The notes: generated by a model from the letters alone, not told the origin. A stretch of 64,000 bases of DNA from Ashinkailepas kermadecensis (GCA_034440615.1 JAOTOM010004011.1:146762-210761), one strand, 5' to 3'. Shown: positions 46,613-58,066, numbered from the stretch's first letter. Numbers and translations are program-made.

Positions 46613-47637
46613 TTAACACGCGCACGTCCGGGGGGGGAGGGCAGATATCTGCTATCTGCCCCCCCCGCGGTTTTTCCTCATTTGCCGCCATACTAATCGG
46701 GTTAGCAAGGCCAAACCTTGCATGGCTGCTCATTAGTCTTTTCCGCATATCCTCATAAATTTTTGACTCTGGGTCATCTCAAGTCAGGTCACCAGGTCAG
46801 GCGAAGTGACCCCACATCCTCAGAGTCTAGGTGGCATAACTTCCACAATAATTGGGCGATTGATTTCAAACTTACAACACGTCATGATCTCATCAGGGAC
46901 TATAATATATATATATATATCTCGGTTTTTTCGTAGCATTGACCTGAGGTCAGGTCGCGGCCATGGCTTCCCCCATTATAGGCCTATGGTAAAATATACA
47001 AATGTTTCCTGGTTACATATTTGCTGTCGGAATGACCTCACAACGGTTATGGCGTGTAGTTGGAAGCTATTCTCAATGTTACCGCTGACATTTTTGCTCA
47101 GTGACCTCACCAAGGTCATCTGAGGTCACCTGAGATCACTAGCACATTTGCACGCATTATATCGCACTGCATTGAGCTAGAAGGCTAAATTTACCGTCAT
47201 TGTGCTTGTATCGCCAAGACGTATCGATTGATACATCACATGACCTCCCTAGGCTACCTCATGACATTGACCTGAGGTCATAGTTTCGGAGTTGACCGGA
47301 CCTTAAATCACACAGCGTATTGTCGATAGCACATTTCAAGGGCTGTCGAATAGCATTCTCCGTTTCTTTCTATCTGTTACAGGTCCTGAGATATGTGCCA
47401 ATATCTGAGGGTCCCACCCGATCTGGTGGAATTTGACCTATGATCACCCAGTGACCTAAATATTGACCTGAGCGAAAAAATGACCGAAATACTTTCGATA
47501 GAGCTTGTCACCAGCTATCCAACGCCGTTTTCGGGTTATCGCTACCTAGCATAGTTCTGGAGATCTTTGGGGGGGGGCAGATATCTGCACCCCGGACCGG
47601 CGAAGTTGGCGCGGACCGCCGGACGTGCGAATGTTAA
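46613..47637. mobile_element. TTAA-flanked non-autonomous element (~1.0 kb)
   Basis: TTAA at 46613-46616 and 47634-47637 flank ends CACGCGCACGTCCGG and (inverse) CATTCGCACGTCCGG, 13 of 15 bases identical. Both subterminal regions carry GGGGCAGATATCTGC (about 46635-46653 and 47574-47588), which includes the palindrome GCAGATATCTGC. The interior is full of TGACCT/AGGTCA pairs (46770-46800, 46940-46960, 47100-47135, 47265-47290, 47440-47470). No transposase. It starts only 5 bp after the hAT-like element's target duplication. Confidence 0.75.
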
Positions 47638-48564
47638 TCCTTGGCAACGCGGTACATAGTTTATCGTCGCTTTACCGCGACTTATTTACTGACGCACCCG
47701 AGCAGAAATCGGGCATATTCCACATTCGCTGGAGAAATTCGGCGCAGCCTCGCAATCGCACTCGTGACGTCACAGCTCAGAAATATGGGCCTATGGCGGC
47801 TGCAGAAGTGACAACGACCTGCTTGTAAGTTATACAAGGTCAAAGCCCATCACCAAATGTGTCTGGAGAGACTTGATAGACACTAGCGCGCATGAAATGC
47901 CACAAATCGTAACGGACGTTCCTCAGAACATCCAAAACCGTAACATCCAAATATAAAAGTCCAGTTTCAGAAATCCAAGCGCCTCAAGTGTAAATTTGCG
48001 GTTGCGGTCGACAAATGTGACCGAGGTGAGACATTTGTGGTGCAATTGCGCGCAGTGTTTAATCCGGAGGCCAATCTCATGTGACGTCGTACTGATACGT
48101 TTTTTGTACTTCACACCTTCTGTTGTATCTGTAGATTGGTGTGATTTTAAACAGTGAATAAATAGCTTGCTGATATTTAATTCCCAAAGGAACAGTAGTT
48201 GAAGAACTTGGTAGGTAAGCTTGAACAAGTCCAGTCCATGCCTTTTCTGATTTGTGCTCAGGGGTTTCGTATGTTAATACCACATACCTACCATGTTTGT
48301 CTTCATGAAGAGCTGTTTTTAGTTTACTTTTATTAATATTTTCATTCCACTGCTCTTAGTGCTTTTCTGCCCAGGATTGGGGCACCTAGTGTTGCATTTC
48401 CGTCCAGGGGTTGGCACACCTTTTGGTAAATGTACAGCTTAAGTTAATTTCCGATTTCTTGATTTTTTTAATGCAATGTTTAGGAATGTGATGAACATGA
48501 TGTGACCACTCATTTTGGTAAATTTGTGTTTTAAGGTGTTTTATGAATTCATAGAATGTATCAT
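47638..48564. other. Unassigned sequence
   Basis: Nothing recognised. Confidence 0.35.
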
Positions 48565-50235
48565 TTCAATGCAATGCTTGTGAATGTGACTCAGATGATG
48601 GGACCACTCATTTTCTGTACAAATGCCTACATTTCAGGTTGCGAGCAAAATAACACCAGAAAAGGCTTTGAATTAGGTGATATTGGGTAAAAAGAACTTT
48701 TTGTTTTAATAAAAAGAAATGCAACATAACCTAACCTAACCTAGCCTATCCTCTCTTTGGAGAAAAACAAAACAAACACATCCAGTTTTAAAAATTTCAA
48801 ACAATATATAAATTTTTTTAATAAAAAACCTAAACCAACCTAACCTAATCTATCATAAGCTGCTTTTGAAGAAAAAAGCTCCATTTCTTTTAAATTTTGG
48901 AACAAATTTTGGGAAAAAAATGTCCAGCTTAAAACACCTTACATGTGTAAGAACTTGTCTTGTTGTCACCTTAAAGCACAATAATTCTAGTTAGGCTAGT
49001 TTAGGCTGGGTTAGGTTTTTCATTTGTAAAATTTCAAGAAAATAAATTGCTTGATATTTTTCCAATTTTGTTTTTCAAGTTTTTCTCTCCAAAGTCTGGT
49101 TAGGCTAGGTTAGGTTAGGTCATGTCGCATTTTTAACGTATTTCTTTTATGCTATGTTACCTAACTCAAAGCCCGTTTTTTAATGTGATTTTGCTCACAA
49201 CCTGGAACCTAAGCATTTGCACAGAAAACGAGTGGTGCTTAGTGACAGCTTTAGTGACAAGTGACATTCATAAACATTGCATTGGAAATTTAACTTTAAA
49301 AAATATTAGTAAAACACCTAAAAACACAAATTTAGAGTCCTTTCCTCTGCAAATGCATGCTTTTCAATTGGGAGTAAAAATAACACCAATAAAGGGCGTG
49401 GAGTTAGGTAATATAGCATAAAAATTATGTTCAAGATGTAAGATAATCTTACCCAACCTAGTCCAACTTCCCATACAAGAAATTAATTTTTAAGTGAAAT
49501 TTTGGAGGCATTTTTTCTCAAATATTTTCAACTTAAAAAATCTAACCTAAGCTAGCCTGAAATGTATGTCTTTTTTTGTATAAAAATCATTAAAAAAAAT
49601 TATTTCCCAACAAATGATTTTTTCTAACTTACAACAAAAGCATAATCTAACCTGACAAACCCTTTGTATGCTTCATGGAGGTAAAATGTGTGTAAAACTT
49701 GTCTTGTGGTTACCTTAAACTGCGATAATACCTGAATTTTTGGGTAATTTTTCAGCTCATGGTACTCTCTGACTTCTTTCAATTTCTTTTTTAATGCAGT
49801 GTTTATTAATGTGCTGAATATGATGTAACCGCTCGTTTCCTCTGCAGATGCACACTTTTCAATTGTGAGGCAAAATAACACCCAAAAAGGGGCTTGAATT
49901 TGAGTAATATAGGATAAAAAATATTGTTCAGATTATAAAAAAAAGATGTAACGTAACATAACATAACCTAACCTAACCTAGCCTAGCCTTCCATGCAATA
50001 AATGATTTTGTTTAATGCCCAATTTCCAAACAATTTTGTTTTCTCAAACATTTCAACTTAAAAGCCTAACATAACCTAATCTAGCTTGAACCGTTTTTGA
50101 AGACAAATATTTTTTTGTGTAATTTACTAACTTACAACAAAAGCCTAGCCTAACGTAACTAGGCCAAACCTAGCGCCTTTGAATGATTCGTGGAGGTAAA
50201 ATTGGTGTAAATCCTGTCTTGTGGTTACCTTAGAC
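48565..50235. repeat. TTAGG-rich family in inverted and direct copies
   Basis: About 48565-48775 (minus sense) and 49075-49290 (plus sense) are long imperfect inverted arms. Both contain 'gagcaaaat-aca', 'ggctttga-ttaggt', 'gcaacata/gcgacatg-acctaacctaacctagcct' and 'ctttggaga'. Two more minus-sense copies follow at 49320-49480 and 49790-50000. CCTAA/TTAGG strings lie at 48727-48750, 49100-49121 and 49965-49985. No coding content. Confidence 0.8.
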
Positions 50236-50589
50236 TGCAATAATACCTATTTTTGTGCTACCTGGTGTACGTTATGAACCTCCGTCTGCATGCTGCATGG
50301 GAACATTCCACTTATTGCTTCATAAAGAACAATAACATGTTGAAAGCAGACTTGTGCTCGACTCAAATTTTTTGAATCGGCTCACATTTGTCTCATAGAT
50401 CTTGAGATCCGATTCAACTCATGATTCACAGCAGGTCAAAATTATTTGATTCGACTCAATTCAGACTCAGAGCTACAGAGATCCGATTCAACTCACGACT
50501 CAAACATAAATTTGAATCGATTCAGATCCGACTCAATGGTATCAGACTCATAAGCCATATGATTTTGTAGTGCACTGCTCACACACTAT

Positions 50590-50648
50590 TTATATATATA
50601 TATATACATATAATATATATAGATATATATATATATATATAAAATATA

Positions 50649-50713
<65 letters not shown>
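50590..50713. repeat. (AT)n microsatellite
   Basis: About 120 bp of nearly pure AT with small interruptions. Confidence 0.95.
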
Positions 50714-50715
<2 letters not shown>

Positions 50716-50716
<1 letters not shown>

Positions 50717-50893
50717 GAGGTGAAAACAAAGTTATAGCAAAAATAATTGATTTGACAGACAGTTTGATGTCAACTCATCTTCATCTGTCTAATTAAAGAA
50801 GGGAATCAGTATTTATTCACACTAACGAAGATGCTCCAACATCAAAACATCTGTTGGATATATTATTTTTGCTATAACTTTGTTTTCACCTCA
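50716..50893 (+). mobile_element. 178-bp element with 32-bp perfect inverted ends, PLE-like
   Basis: 50716-50747 (starting TGAGGTGAAAACAAAG) and 50862-50893 are perfect inverse copies over 32 bp. In the loop, CTAACGA + GATG(ctccaa)CATC + AAAAC (50822-50848) resembles a hammerhead core with two G-to-A changes (CTGANGA and GAAAC expected). This suggests a solo terminal structure of a Penelope-like element, different from the one at 12.4 kb. It directly abuts an (AT)n tract, as those PLE copies do. Confidence 0.65.
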
Positions 50894-52318
50894 CATTATT
50901 TATCATTCGTCATGCACTGTAATGGTTGATATATAGGATAAATATACAGATAAATAAACGTAATTGACTCAAACTCATGTGCATAAAGTAATTGACTCAA
51001 ACAGATTAACGGGATGAATGGTTGTCAATGCATATGCAAAGCAATGAGTGCATAATATCTCAATCCACATCAGCATGATGCACACACAACCTGAATCATA
51101 TACCTGACACACATCACCTAACTGCAACATGGCACCCAGGTTCTGCACTGCAATAGGTATCTGCACAGAATATGATTGCATTGGTCTGTTGCCCCCCACA
51201 AAGTTTGTTTGGTAGCAGGCTTGAAGGTTTCCCTTCACCATTGGTTTACACCCAATTTTACCGACTTTCTCTACGCTATCTTGCATATTTTATGGAAATA
51301 TAGGGTACTTTGACGTATTCTAATTGAAAGACCTATTCTTTAGCTTCATCAAAGGGTATCCTAAATGACCCAGTAATAATCGTCCTGCCCAACAATGTGC
51401 CATTTCCGGCAGGCTCACCATCAAGTGCCTCCAAAATAAAGGGCTTGTTTCTGATATTGGTAGGCTCCTCTACCATCCATTTTACATGTTCAAGTTGTCA
51501 CCCTCGTTCAAGAGCGGAAGAAAGGACAGTCAAGGGGGCGCTAAGTGCTCCATAGCTTCTTCTCTCCATTGGCAGGAGAGTTTCAGTTGAGTTCCCAAGT
51601 TTCAGGAGGGCATTCCTAGATCACAATGGTGTTGTACATAAATGTTCAATTATGCATGTATCATCAACAATCCATGCAAGATTCACCAAGGAAGAATGCA
51701 TCATGCCCTGGGTCTAGCTGGCCTGGAAAAACTGTTTTCAACAACTGCTGTATGTCAATGTAGGTAGGTAGGTAAATGTTTGGAAAAATAGGCTGATCCT
51801 AGATTTTGGGGATCCTGAACATTATCCTTTCCAGAAAATTATCTGTTGTTTTTTCATCTGGAAGTTGAAGTTCCTAAGTTATTCACTTTTGACAACGAAC
51901 TGCTGTGATCAGGAAAAGTGCTTAAAATTAACTGAAATGGGTGCAAGTTGAGTTACCATGCATAAGGTTTGAATAAAAATATTCTCCATACTGGATGACT
52001 ACAAAATATTCCTCTTCAAATGCCGGATTACAATGCACAAATACGACCTTGTCTATGCATGAGAATAAAATGTGTTAGAACAAATGCTCACTGGAAAGAA
52101 TGGGAACATATTATAACTCACCTGGTGGGCCGAATACAAATATATTTGCTAGAAGCAAATTAAAGGGACCATTTGGTTTGATTTGAGAAAAGTTTCCGCA
52201 AACAAATTCTACCCTTTTTTTTTTTTTTTTTTGAAATGCCGCCTGGGGGGATGAGGTATATTTTTTTTTCTTTCTTTGTAAACTGGGCTTGGTTTTTTTT
52301 TTCCTCACCCAAACCGAC
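50894..52318. other. Interior of the hAT-type element, unassigned
   Basis: AT-rich, with a T-rich run at 52216-52232. A 103-residue minus frame (51286-50975) has no recognisable domain. Confidence 0.4.
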
Positions 52319-52354
52319 ACATAAAGTCATAAAGTCATAAAGTATTAAGGCTTA

Positions 52355-52884
52355 ATAAGAGCCACAGGGGCCCATCTGGGTTAAGCCTATCTAGAAAAGG
52401 TACTAGAATGTACATACTCCCACCCCAATCAATCCCTTATCCCAAGTTCCTAGGAAGCTATATATCCCAGCCCATCTAACACCACTCACTTGCTACCGCC
52501 TAACACCCTCAATAATCACAAGCTCCTCCCATCACACCCATCGTGCCACCATAGACAACCTCATCAGCATCACATCCCGAAGGAAGGTGCCGAATCCACT
52601 GCTAGGCACATCCCACAGAAATTCATAAAGCGTTCAGACTTAATAAGAGACTCACGTGCTATTGCATAATACACTCAACAATTACAAACTCCTCCCATCA
52701 TACACATTGTGCTACCATAGACAATCTCATCAGTATCACATCCCGAAGGAAGGTGCTGAATCCACTGCTAGGTACACCCTATATAAAGTTATAAAGCATT
52801 TAGACTTAATAAGAGACTCACTTGCTATTCCATAACGCAGTCAACAATTACAAACTCCTCCCAACTCCCACTCCTCCCTGTCGA
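52355..52884 (-). repeat. LINE 3' UTR with ~165-bp tandem repeats
   Basis: Blocks 'cacttgctaccgcctaacacc' (52487), 'cacgtgctattgcataatacac' (52652) and 'cacttgctattccataacgc' (52818) start units about 165 bp apart. Each has 'atctcatcag-atcacatccc' and 'gaaggaaggtgc-gaatccac' (the last unit is cut short). Confidence 0.8.
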
Positions 52885-55233
52885 TCAACCTTCCCTGGAA
52901 TACAGAAAAACAATCCCCCTATTCTTATAATGATTGTCTATGCCGTTTTTAAAGATGTTCAGTGTGTTGCTACTGACAATGGTTCCTGGCAGCTGGTTCC
53001 AGTGTTCTACTACCCTGTTGGTGAAGAAAGACTGTCTTAACCTTGTCCTGCTGTGATTAACTTTAATTTTGAAATGATGACCTCTAATTGCATCATTTCT
53101 GTTAAATTCAAACATTTCCCTGAGATATCCCTGTTCCTGACCATGAACAAATTTAAAAACCTCGATGAGATCTCCTCTCAGCCTTCTATATCTAAGTGAA
53201 AACATGTTCAATTTCTTCAGTCTTTCCTCATATTCCAGGTTGCCTATACCATTAACCATTTTTGTTGCCCTCTTTTGTACTCTCTCTAAAAGCCAACAAT
53301 CTTTCTCATAACTAGGGGACCAAGCTTGGACACAGTATTCCAAATGTGGCCTGACATATGCACAGTAAAGCTTCCTGATGACCTCCTCACTTTTGTATGA
53401 CACATTCCTCTGTATTGCCCCAAGCATTCTTAGTGCCTTTTTCCTGGCTTCTTTGGTCTGTTCTGATGCCCCCCAATTTTGTGTTCAAAATAACACCTAA
53501 GTCCTTCTCCTGCTGAGTCACAGATAGTACTTGGCCACCCATCAAGTATGGAGCCTTCATATGCTGCCTACCTACATGCATGACTTTGCACTTATCAAAA
53601 TTAAACTTCATTTGCCATTTTTCGGACCACTTCACTAGCTCGTCTAAGTCTTTCTGCAGCAAAACCTGCTCATTTTGCCCTGTTATTGCCCTAAAGATCT
53701 TCAAATTATCCGCAAATTTCAAAACCTTACTGCTTAGGCCACATTCAATGCTATTCACATATATAATGAACAATAGTGGCCCCAGTACCGACCCTGGGGG
53801 ACTCCACTAAGAACATTTTGCCATGATGACTTTGTACCATTTAGCATCACTCTCTGCTGTCTATCTGAAAGCCACAACTCTATCCATTTTAGGATGCTAC
53901 CTGCAATACCATGGACCTGAAGCTGCATCATTAACCGTTTATGGGGTACCTTGTCAAAGGCCTTACTAAAGTCAAGATATGCTACATCAACCTGATTTCC
54001 CTGATCAAATTGTTCTGTAGCAAAATTCAAAAAGTCCAAGAGATTTGTGAGGCACAATCGCCCTTTTCTAAACCCATGTTGAGTATCTTGAATCAATTTG
54101 TTTCCTTCCAGAAAACTAACTATTCTATCCTTGATAATTGATTCGAGTACCTTGCAGACTAGGGATGTGAGGCTTACTGGCCTATAGTTTTCAACTTTCC
54201 CTCTTTCTCCTTTCTTGAAAATAGGAACTACATTTGCCCTTTTCCAATCTGTTGGAATTTCATTTTGCGAAACTGATCTACAAAATATTATACTAAGTGG
54301 AATTGCCACTTCCTTTTCAGCTTCCCGCAATACCCTAGCATAAATTCCATCGGGTCCTGCTGCCTTGTTTGTCTTTATTTTTCTGATATAATTGAAAACA
54401 ATATCACTATCAATGAAATCAACATCATGTATCTGATCACCTGTCACTGAACTGTGGTTCACGGTTGGCAGATTAGTCACATCCTCCACTGTAAACACTG
54501 ATTTAAACTGCTTGCTCAGCTCCTCAACCATCTCACTATCCTCACTCAATATAGTCCCATTTACATCCAGTGGACCAATTGTGCTTGAAACTTTACTTAG
54601 CTTGTAGAAACTAAAGAACTTTTTACTGTCCCCATTACAGTTCCTAGCCAAATCCAATTCTTTTGCTCGCTTTGCTGCTCTGATTTTCTGCTTCACAGCG
54701 TCTCTAGATTTTTGATACGACCTTAGATTTACGATATTTGAAGCCTCCTTAAATACTCTAAATGCACCTTTCTTAGCCTTAATTGCTTTCATCACATCTG
54801 GTGTAAGCCATGCTGGCTTTCCTACCCTTCTTTTGCGCCTTTGCTTTTGGGGGACATGTCTAATCTGAATTTCCCTCAAGTAGGATTTGAACTTTTCCCA
54901 CATTTCACAGGCATTTAAATCAAAAAAATTTTCTTCCCATTTTATGGCACTTAAAGCCTCTCTCATGCAGGCAAAGTCTGCCCTGTTAAAATTTGGAATC
55001 TTTGCCAAATTATCCTTAATTGTCCCTGATACCTGTGCCTTGAATCTCACTATGTTATGGTCACTTCTTCCCAGAGTTTCTCCTACAGTCAAGTCTTGAA
55101 CTAAATCACTTAAATCTGAGAAGACAAGGTCCAAGAATGAGCCCTGCCTGGTTGGTTCCATTACAAACTGGTGTAAGAAAAGACACAATTTATTCAGTGC
55201 AAATGCCTGTTCCAAAAAAAAGTACATGGTCAT
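52885..55233 (-). pseudogene. CR1-like LINE ORF2 (endonuclease-reverse transcriptase), inactive
   Basis: LINE ORF2 proteins nick target DNA and prime reverse transcription there. Seen in order: the end of an APE-type endonuclease (FLDLVFSDLSD, then GRSDHNIV with the SDH motif, about 55130-55040); then RT motifs AAGPDGIYARVL, ENYRPVSLTSLVCKVLESI, QHGFRKGR, VAYLDFSKAFDKVPH and SGVPQG. A one-base deletion follows the PQG (near 53805), shifting into IIYVNSI and KFADNLKIFR. The catalytic FADD is FADN here (GAT AAT), so a metal-binding Asp is lost. A second frameshift is an extra G in a G6 run (53469-53474), followed by RPHLEYCVQAWSP, QKRATKMV and HWNQLP up to the stop at 52885. There is no RNase H domain. 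The N-terminal half of the endonuclease and ORF1 are absent. Confidence 0.93.
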
Positions 55234-55752
55234 TTCAGTTCCCTATTATTTTTCACAATCACATCCCATTTCTGTGTTGTGTTTCTGGCACTAGAATTGA
55301 CTCATGCATGATACTGATTGTGAATACCAAGCTTAGCATTAATACTTTTTTTTTGTAGTTATTGTTTTCTGTTTGTGGTAAATAACTTAAGTACATCTTA
55401 TTTTTTACTCACTGGCAGCTGATAAGTTGACAATTGTAATGCTAAGCATTAATAATTATACTGTGTTTTTACTCCCTACCTTGTGTCATGGCATACTATT
55501 TACAACGATACATGCTTTATATAATTTGTTCATAACTTGCATTTGAGTCGCAAGACTCAAATGACTCATTGCGATTCAAATGATTGACTCGTGATTCAAC
55601 TCATTTAAAAAGAAAGAAAGATGTGATTCAACTCGCGACTCAAGATATGTTTTTGGGTAAAGAATCGATTCAACTCACGACTCATCCCAAAACGATTGAT
55701 TCATGAGTCGATTCTCGATTCAACTCGAGTCGAGCACAAGTCTGGTTGAAAG

Positions 55753-56836
55753 TACTATATTTTCAGGAATGACATCCTGTGCTGATAACATTTTCTGAGT
55801 TATACATTTGCAGATCAGATCTACATCATTTGTGTTAATAAATATGATAAATTCATAGAAATACATACATGCACCGGTTTGTGGACAAGAAGTTACTCTG
55901 ATGATTTCTAATGTATTGGGAAATTACAAATTTTCATGATAGAAGTAGGCGAAGGTAAAGTATTTACATCTGAATAGGTGGTCAGTTCACAAACAAGACA
56001 GCAAATTCACTCAAATAGCACTAAAAACACCAGGTGGCCCACTCTTTTTGCAAGTTTAAATTCAATGATAGTGCTTTCTTGAATCGGATGTTTAAAGCGC
56101 ATGAAGGAAATGTATTGCTGACACTTGTAAGGAACTGATGTGTGTAACGTTTAATTAACATTTCTAATGTACTGATGTTTGCACACAAAATAAAGCTCAC
56201 TATTCTAAATAGCATGGGAAGTATGATGCCATATATCATGGCTAATTTATGGGCAAAATGTTATGCAGCAGATTCCATGCATTGTTACTTCGTTAGTTGG
56301 GCTTTATATCGACCATATAGCCCTATTGATCATATAGCTCCCTGCATTGATGTTAAGTGATATATCAGTATGTTTGCAAATTCACTTATGAGTGAATCCA
56401 TACCATTCCCACTCGGGTATAAAAGCTACATCGTAACATTGCTTCTACAATGAATATAACAGAAACCCAACTCGATTGTCCTACTCACTCAGGTCACCAT
56501 GGAAGTCAATTCAATGAAAATGTTACTTCATCCCCTGTAGTGTTAATGTAAACAGAAGTCTTTTGAACCACATGTTATGTCCTTCACAGTGTTGCTCCAT
56601 CCACCTCTAACTCCAACCCTGACCAAACTTCAGGAGCGCATCCATCTCCAAAGCAGCCTGTACTGTGATCTGAATTCCATGGTATCCCTGTTGCCTTATA
56701 ATCCATCCTTGCTGATCCATGTAGCAGATGTTTGACTTTCCTCAAACTGTCTGGAGAACTGGGGAGTTGAAATCACATGTGAGTGATGAAACAGATGAAC
56801 TATTCCTGGATTCTTATGTTGCATCATTGCATGGCA
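55753..56836. other. Unassigned sequence
   Basis: Nothing recognised. Confidence 0.35.
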
Positions 56837-57285
56837 TAGTGACATACCGAATTGGGGAGGGGCATTGTGGGCAGTTGCCTCCCCCCCCCCCACCCCTGAC
56901 AGGTTGTGGGGCCCTCAAGAATCTGCCGAGCTCATGAAAAAAAAGCGCCATGCTCCCTAAAAATCCCACTCGGTCCACCAAAACTCGCACCGGGGCTCAG
57001 AAAAAAAATCAAATTGGGCCCCCCAAAAGTAGCGCAAGGGCCCCTGATAATGACGCTGGGGCCTCAAAAGTTTGCACCTGGGCCCCCGAAAATCACGCTG
57101 GGGCCGCAAAAAAAGTCGTGCCGGGGTTCAAGAAAATCACGACGGGGGCCACAAACGGTCGGTCCGGGGCCTCCTGAAAATCACGCTGAGACTGGGGTAC
57201 TAAGAATTCTCACCCGGACCCCTGAAAATCACGCTAGAGGTATGACAGGTCCCACCGGGGCTCTAAAAGTCTCGTTGAGATCACC

Positions 57286-57469
57286 TGTCACAGACCTTCA
57301 CCTTCGAATCCTGTATTCACACTCCCGCACGACACGACACGCCGCCGAGCCACCCCCGGCGGCACGGGTCACGTGACCGGGTCACGTGACCCGGTCACGC
57401 GGCCCGGCGCATTAGCGCACGTGCCGAGGCAGCCCGGCGGCGGCCCAACAACAGACACCAAAGTCTGAC
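57286..57469. mobile_element. 184-bp GC-rich insertion with 6-bp target duplication
   Basis: ATCACC occurs on both sides (57280-57285 and 57470-57475). Removing the insert restores the sequence seen in copy 3 ('gatcaccc-aa-aaatgaag', 42673-42692). The ends are weakly inverse (TGTCACAGACCTT and AAAGTCTGAC). It contains two adjacent perfect palindromes, GGTCACGTGACC (57367-57378) and GGGTCACGTGACCC (57379-57392). Confidence 0.65.
57367..57392. promoter_or_regulatory. Two tandem GTCACGTGAC E-box palindromes
   Basis: GTCACGTGAC is the extended E-box bound by MiT/TFE-type bHLH-Zip factors (the CLEAR motif). Two perfect copies lie 13 bp apart inside the GC-rich insertion. Function is unproven; the motif may simply be part of a palindromic mobile element. 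Confidence 0.35.
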
Positions 57470-58066
57470 ATCACCCAACAAATGAAGCCGGGAAATGAAA
57501 AACAGTCCAGACACGGAAAATCAATCTGGGATCTCAACAATGGCTCCAAAAGCCCACAAAACTTGTTGGGCCCCCAAAAACGTGTCGTAGCCACTAAAAC
57601 TCGCGCAACGGATGGCAACAAGTGACCACGGGACCACAAAAAATCGCACTTAGACCAAAAAAATTTACGCCGCTTCTCTTGAAAATCTCACTGGGGCCAA
57701 AACGTCGCACTGGAGCCCCACAAGTTGCAGCTGGCTTCCAACAACCAATATATACCCGGAATGTCACCATTCGGACACAAAAATTGCGTCAAGGATCCGC
57801 AAAATAGGAAGTCGTCGGACGCCGGAAAAAACCTGTTGCCCCCCCCCAAAAGAAAACGCGCCGAGAGCCCGAAGAATCGTACTGGGGTCCAAAAATATCC
57901 TGCAGGGGCTTACAAAAAAATATACTTCACCACAAAAACCACAAGGGGACTCTATCGAATCGACCAGAGTACCGGAAAATTCAGAATGGGTCCCGAAAGA
58001 AAATTATCCGAAGGGCCTTTCTACTCTCGATCATGCAATCTGCGGAAAAAACACGTTGAGCAGCCG

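Larger units (their letters stand above)
52319..55240 (-). mobile_element. CR1-like non-LTR retrotransposon (LINE), 5'-truncated
   Basis: Minus-strand order is endonuclease C-terminus, reverse transcriptase, C-terminal region, 3' UTR, and a short-repeat tail. The tail is three copies of an 8-bp unit (ATAAAGTC on the plus strand, 52321-52346), as is usual for CR1-type elements, which end in short repeats rather than poly-A. The 5' end is lost near 55240. It lies wholly inside the 5.4 kb hAT-type element, so it arrived later. Confidence 0.88.
50339..55752. mobile_element. 5.4 kb hAT-type element with perfect TIR and 8-bp target duplication
   Basis: GTTGAAAG occurs at 50339-50346 and 55745-55752. 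Between them the element starts CAGACTTGTGCTCGACTC (50347-50364) and ends with its exact inverse (55727-55744). The 8-bp duplication and CAG-starting TIR are hAT hallmarks. Both ends carry clusters of GATTC/GACTC/GAGTC motifs (50362-50550 and 55545-55735), likely subterminal transposase-binding repeats. No hAT transposase frame is seen. The interior instead holds an (AT)n tract, a 178-bp inverted-repeat element and a dead LINE. Confidence 0.9.
56837..58066 (+). mobile_element. Composite GGGGCC-repeat element, copy 4
   Basis: The start AGTGACATACCGAATTGGGG (56837) is a decayed CAGTGGCGTACCGAA end. The core 56900-58000 holds AAAATC/GGGGCC units. It is interrupted by a 184-bp GC-rich insertion (57286-57469). 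It ends by running into CAGTGGCGTACTAAAGGG (58067), a second element head, the same head-to-tail junction as in copy 1 near 19285. Confidence 0.75.
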
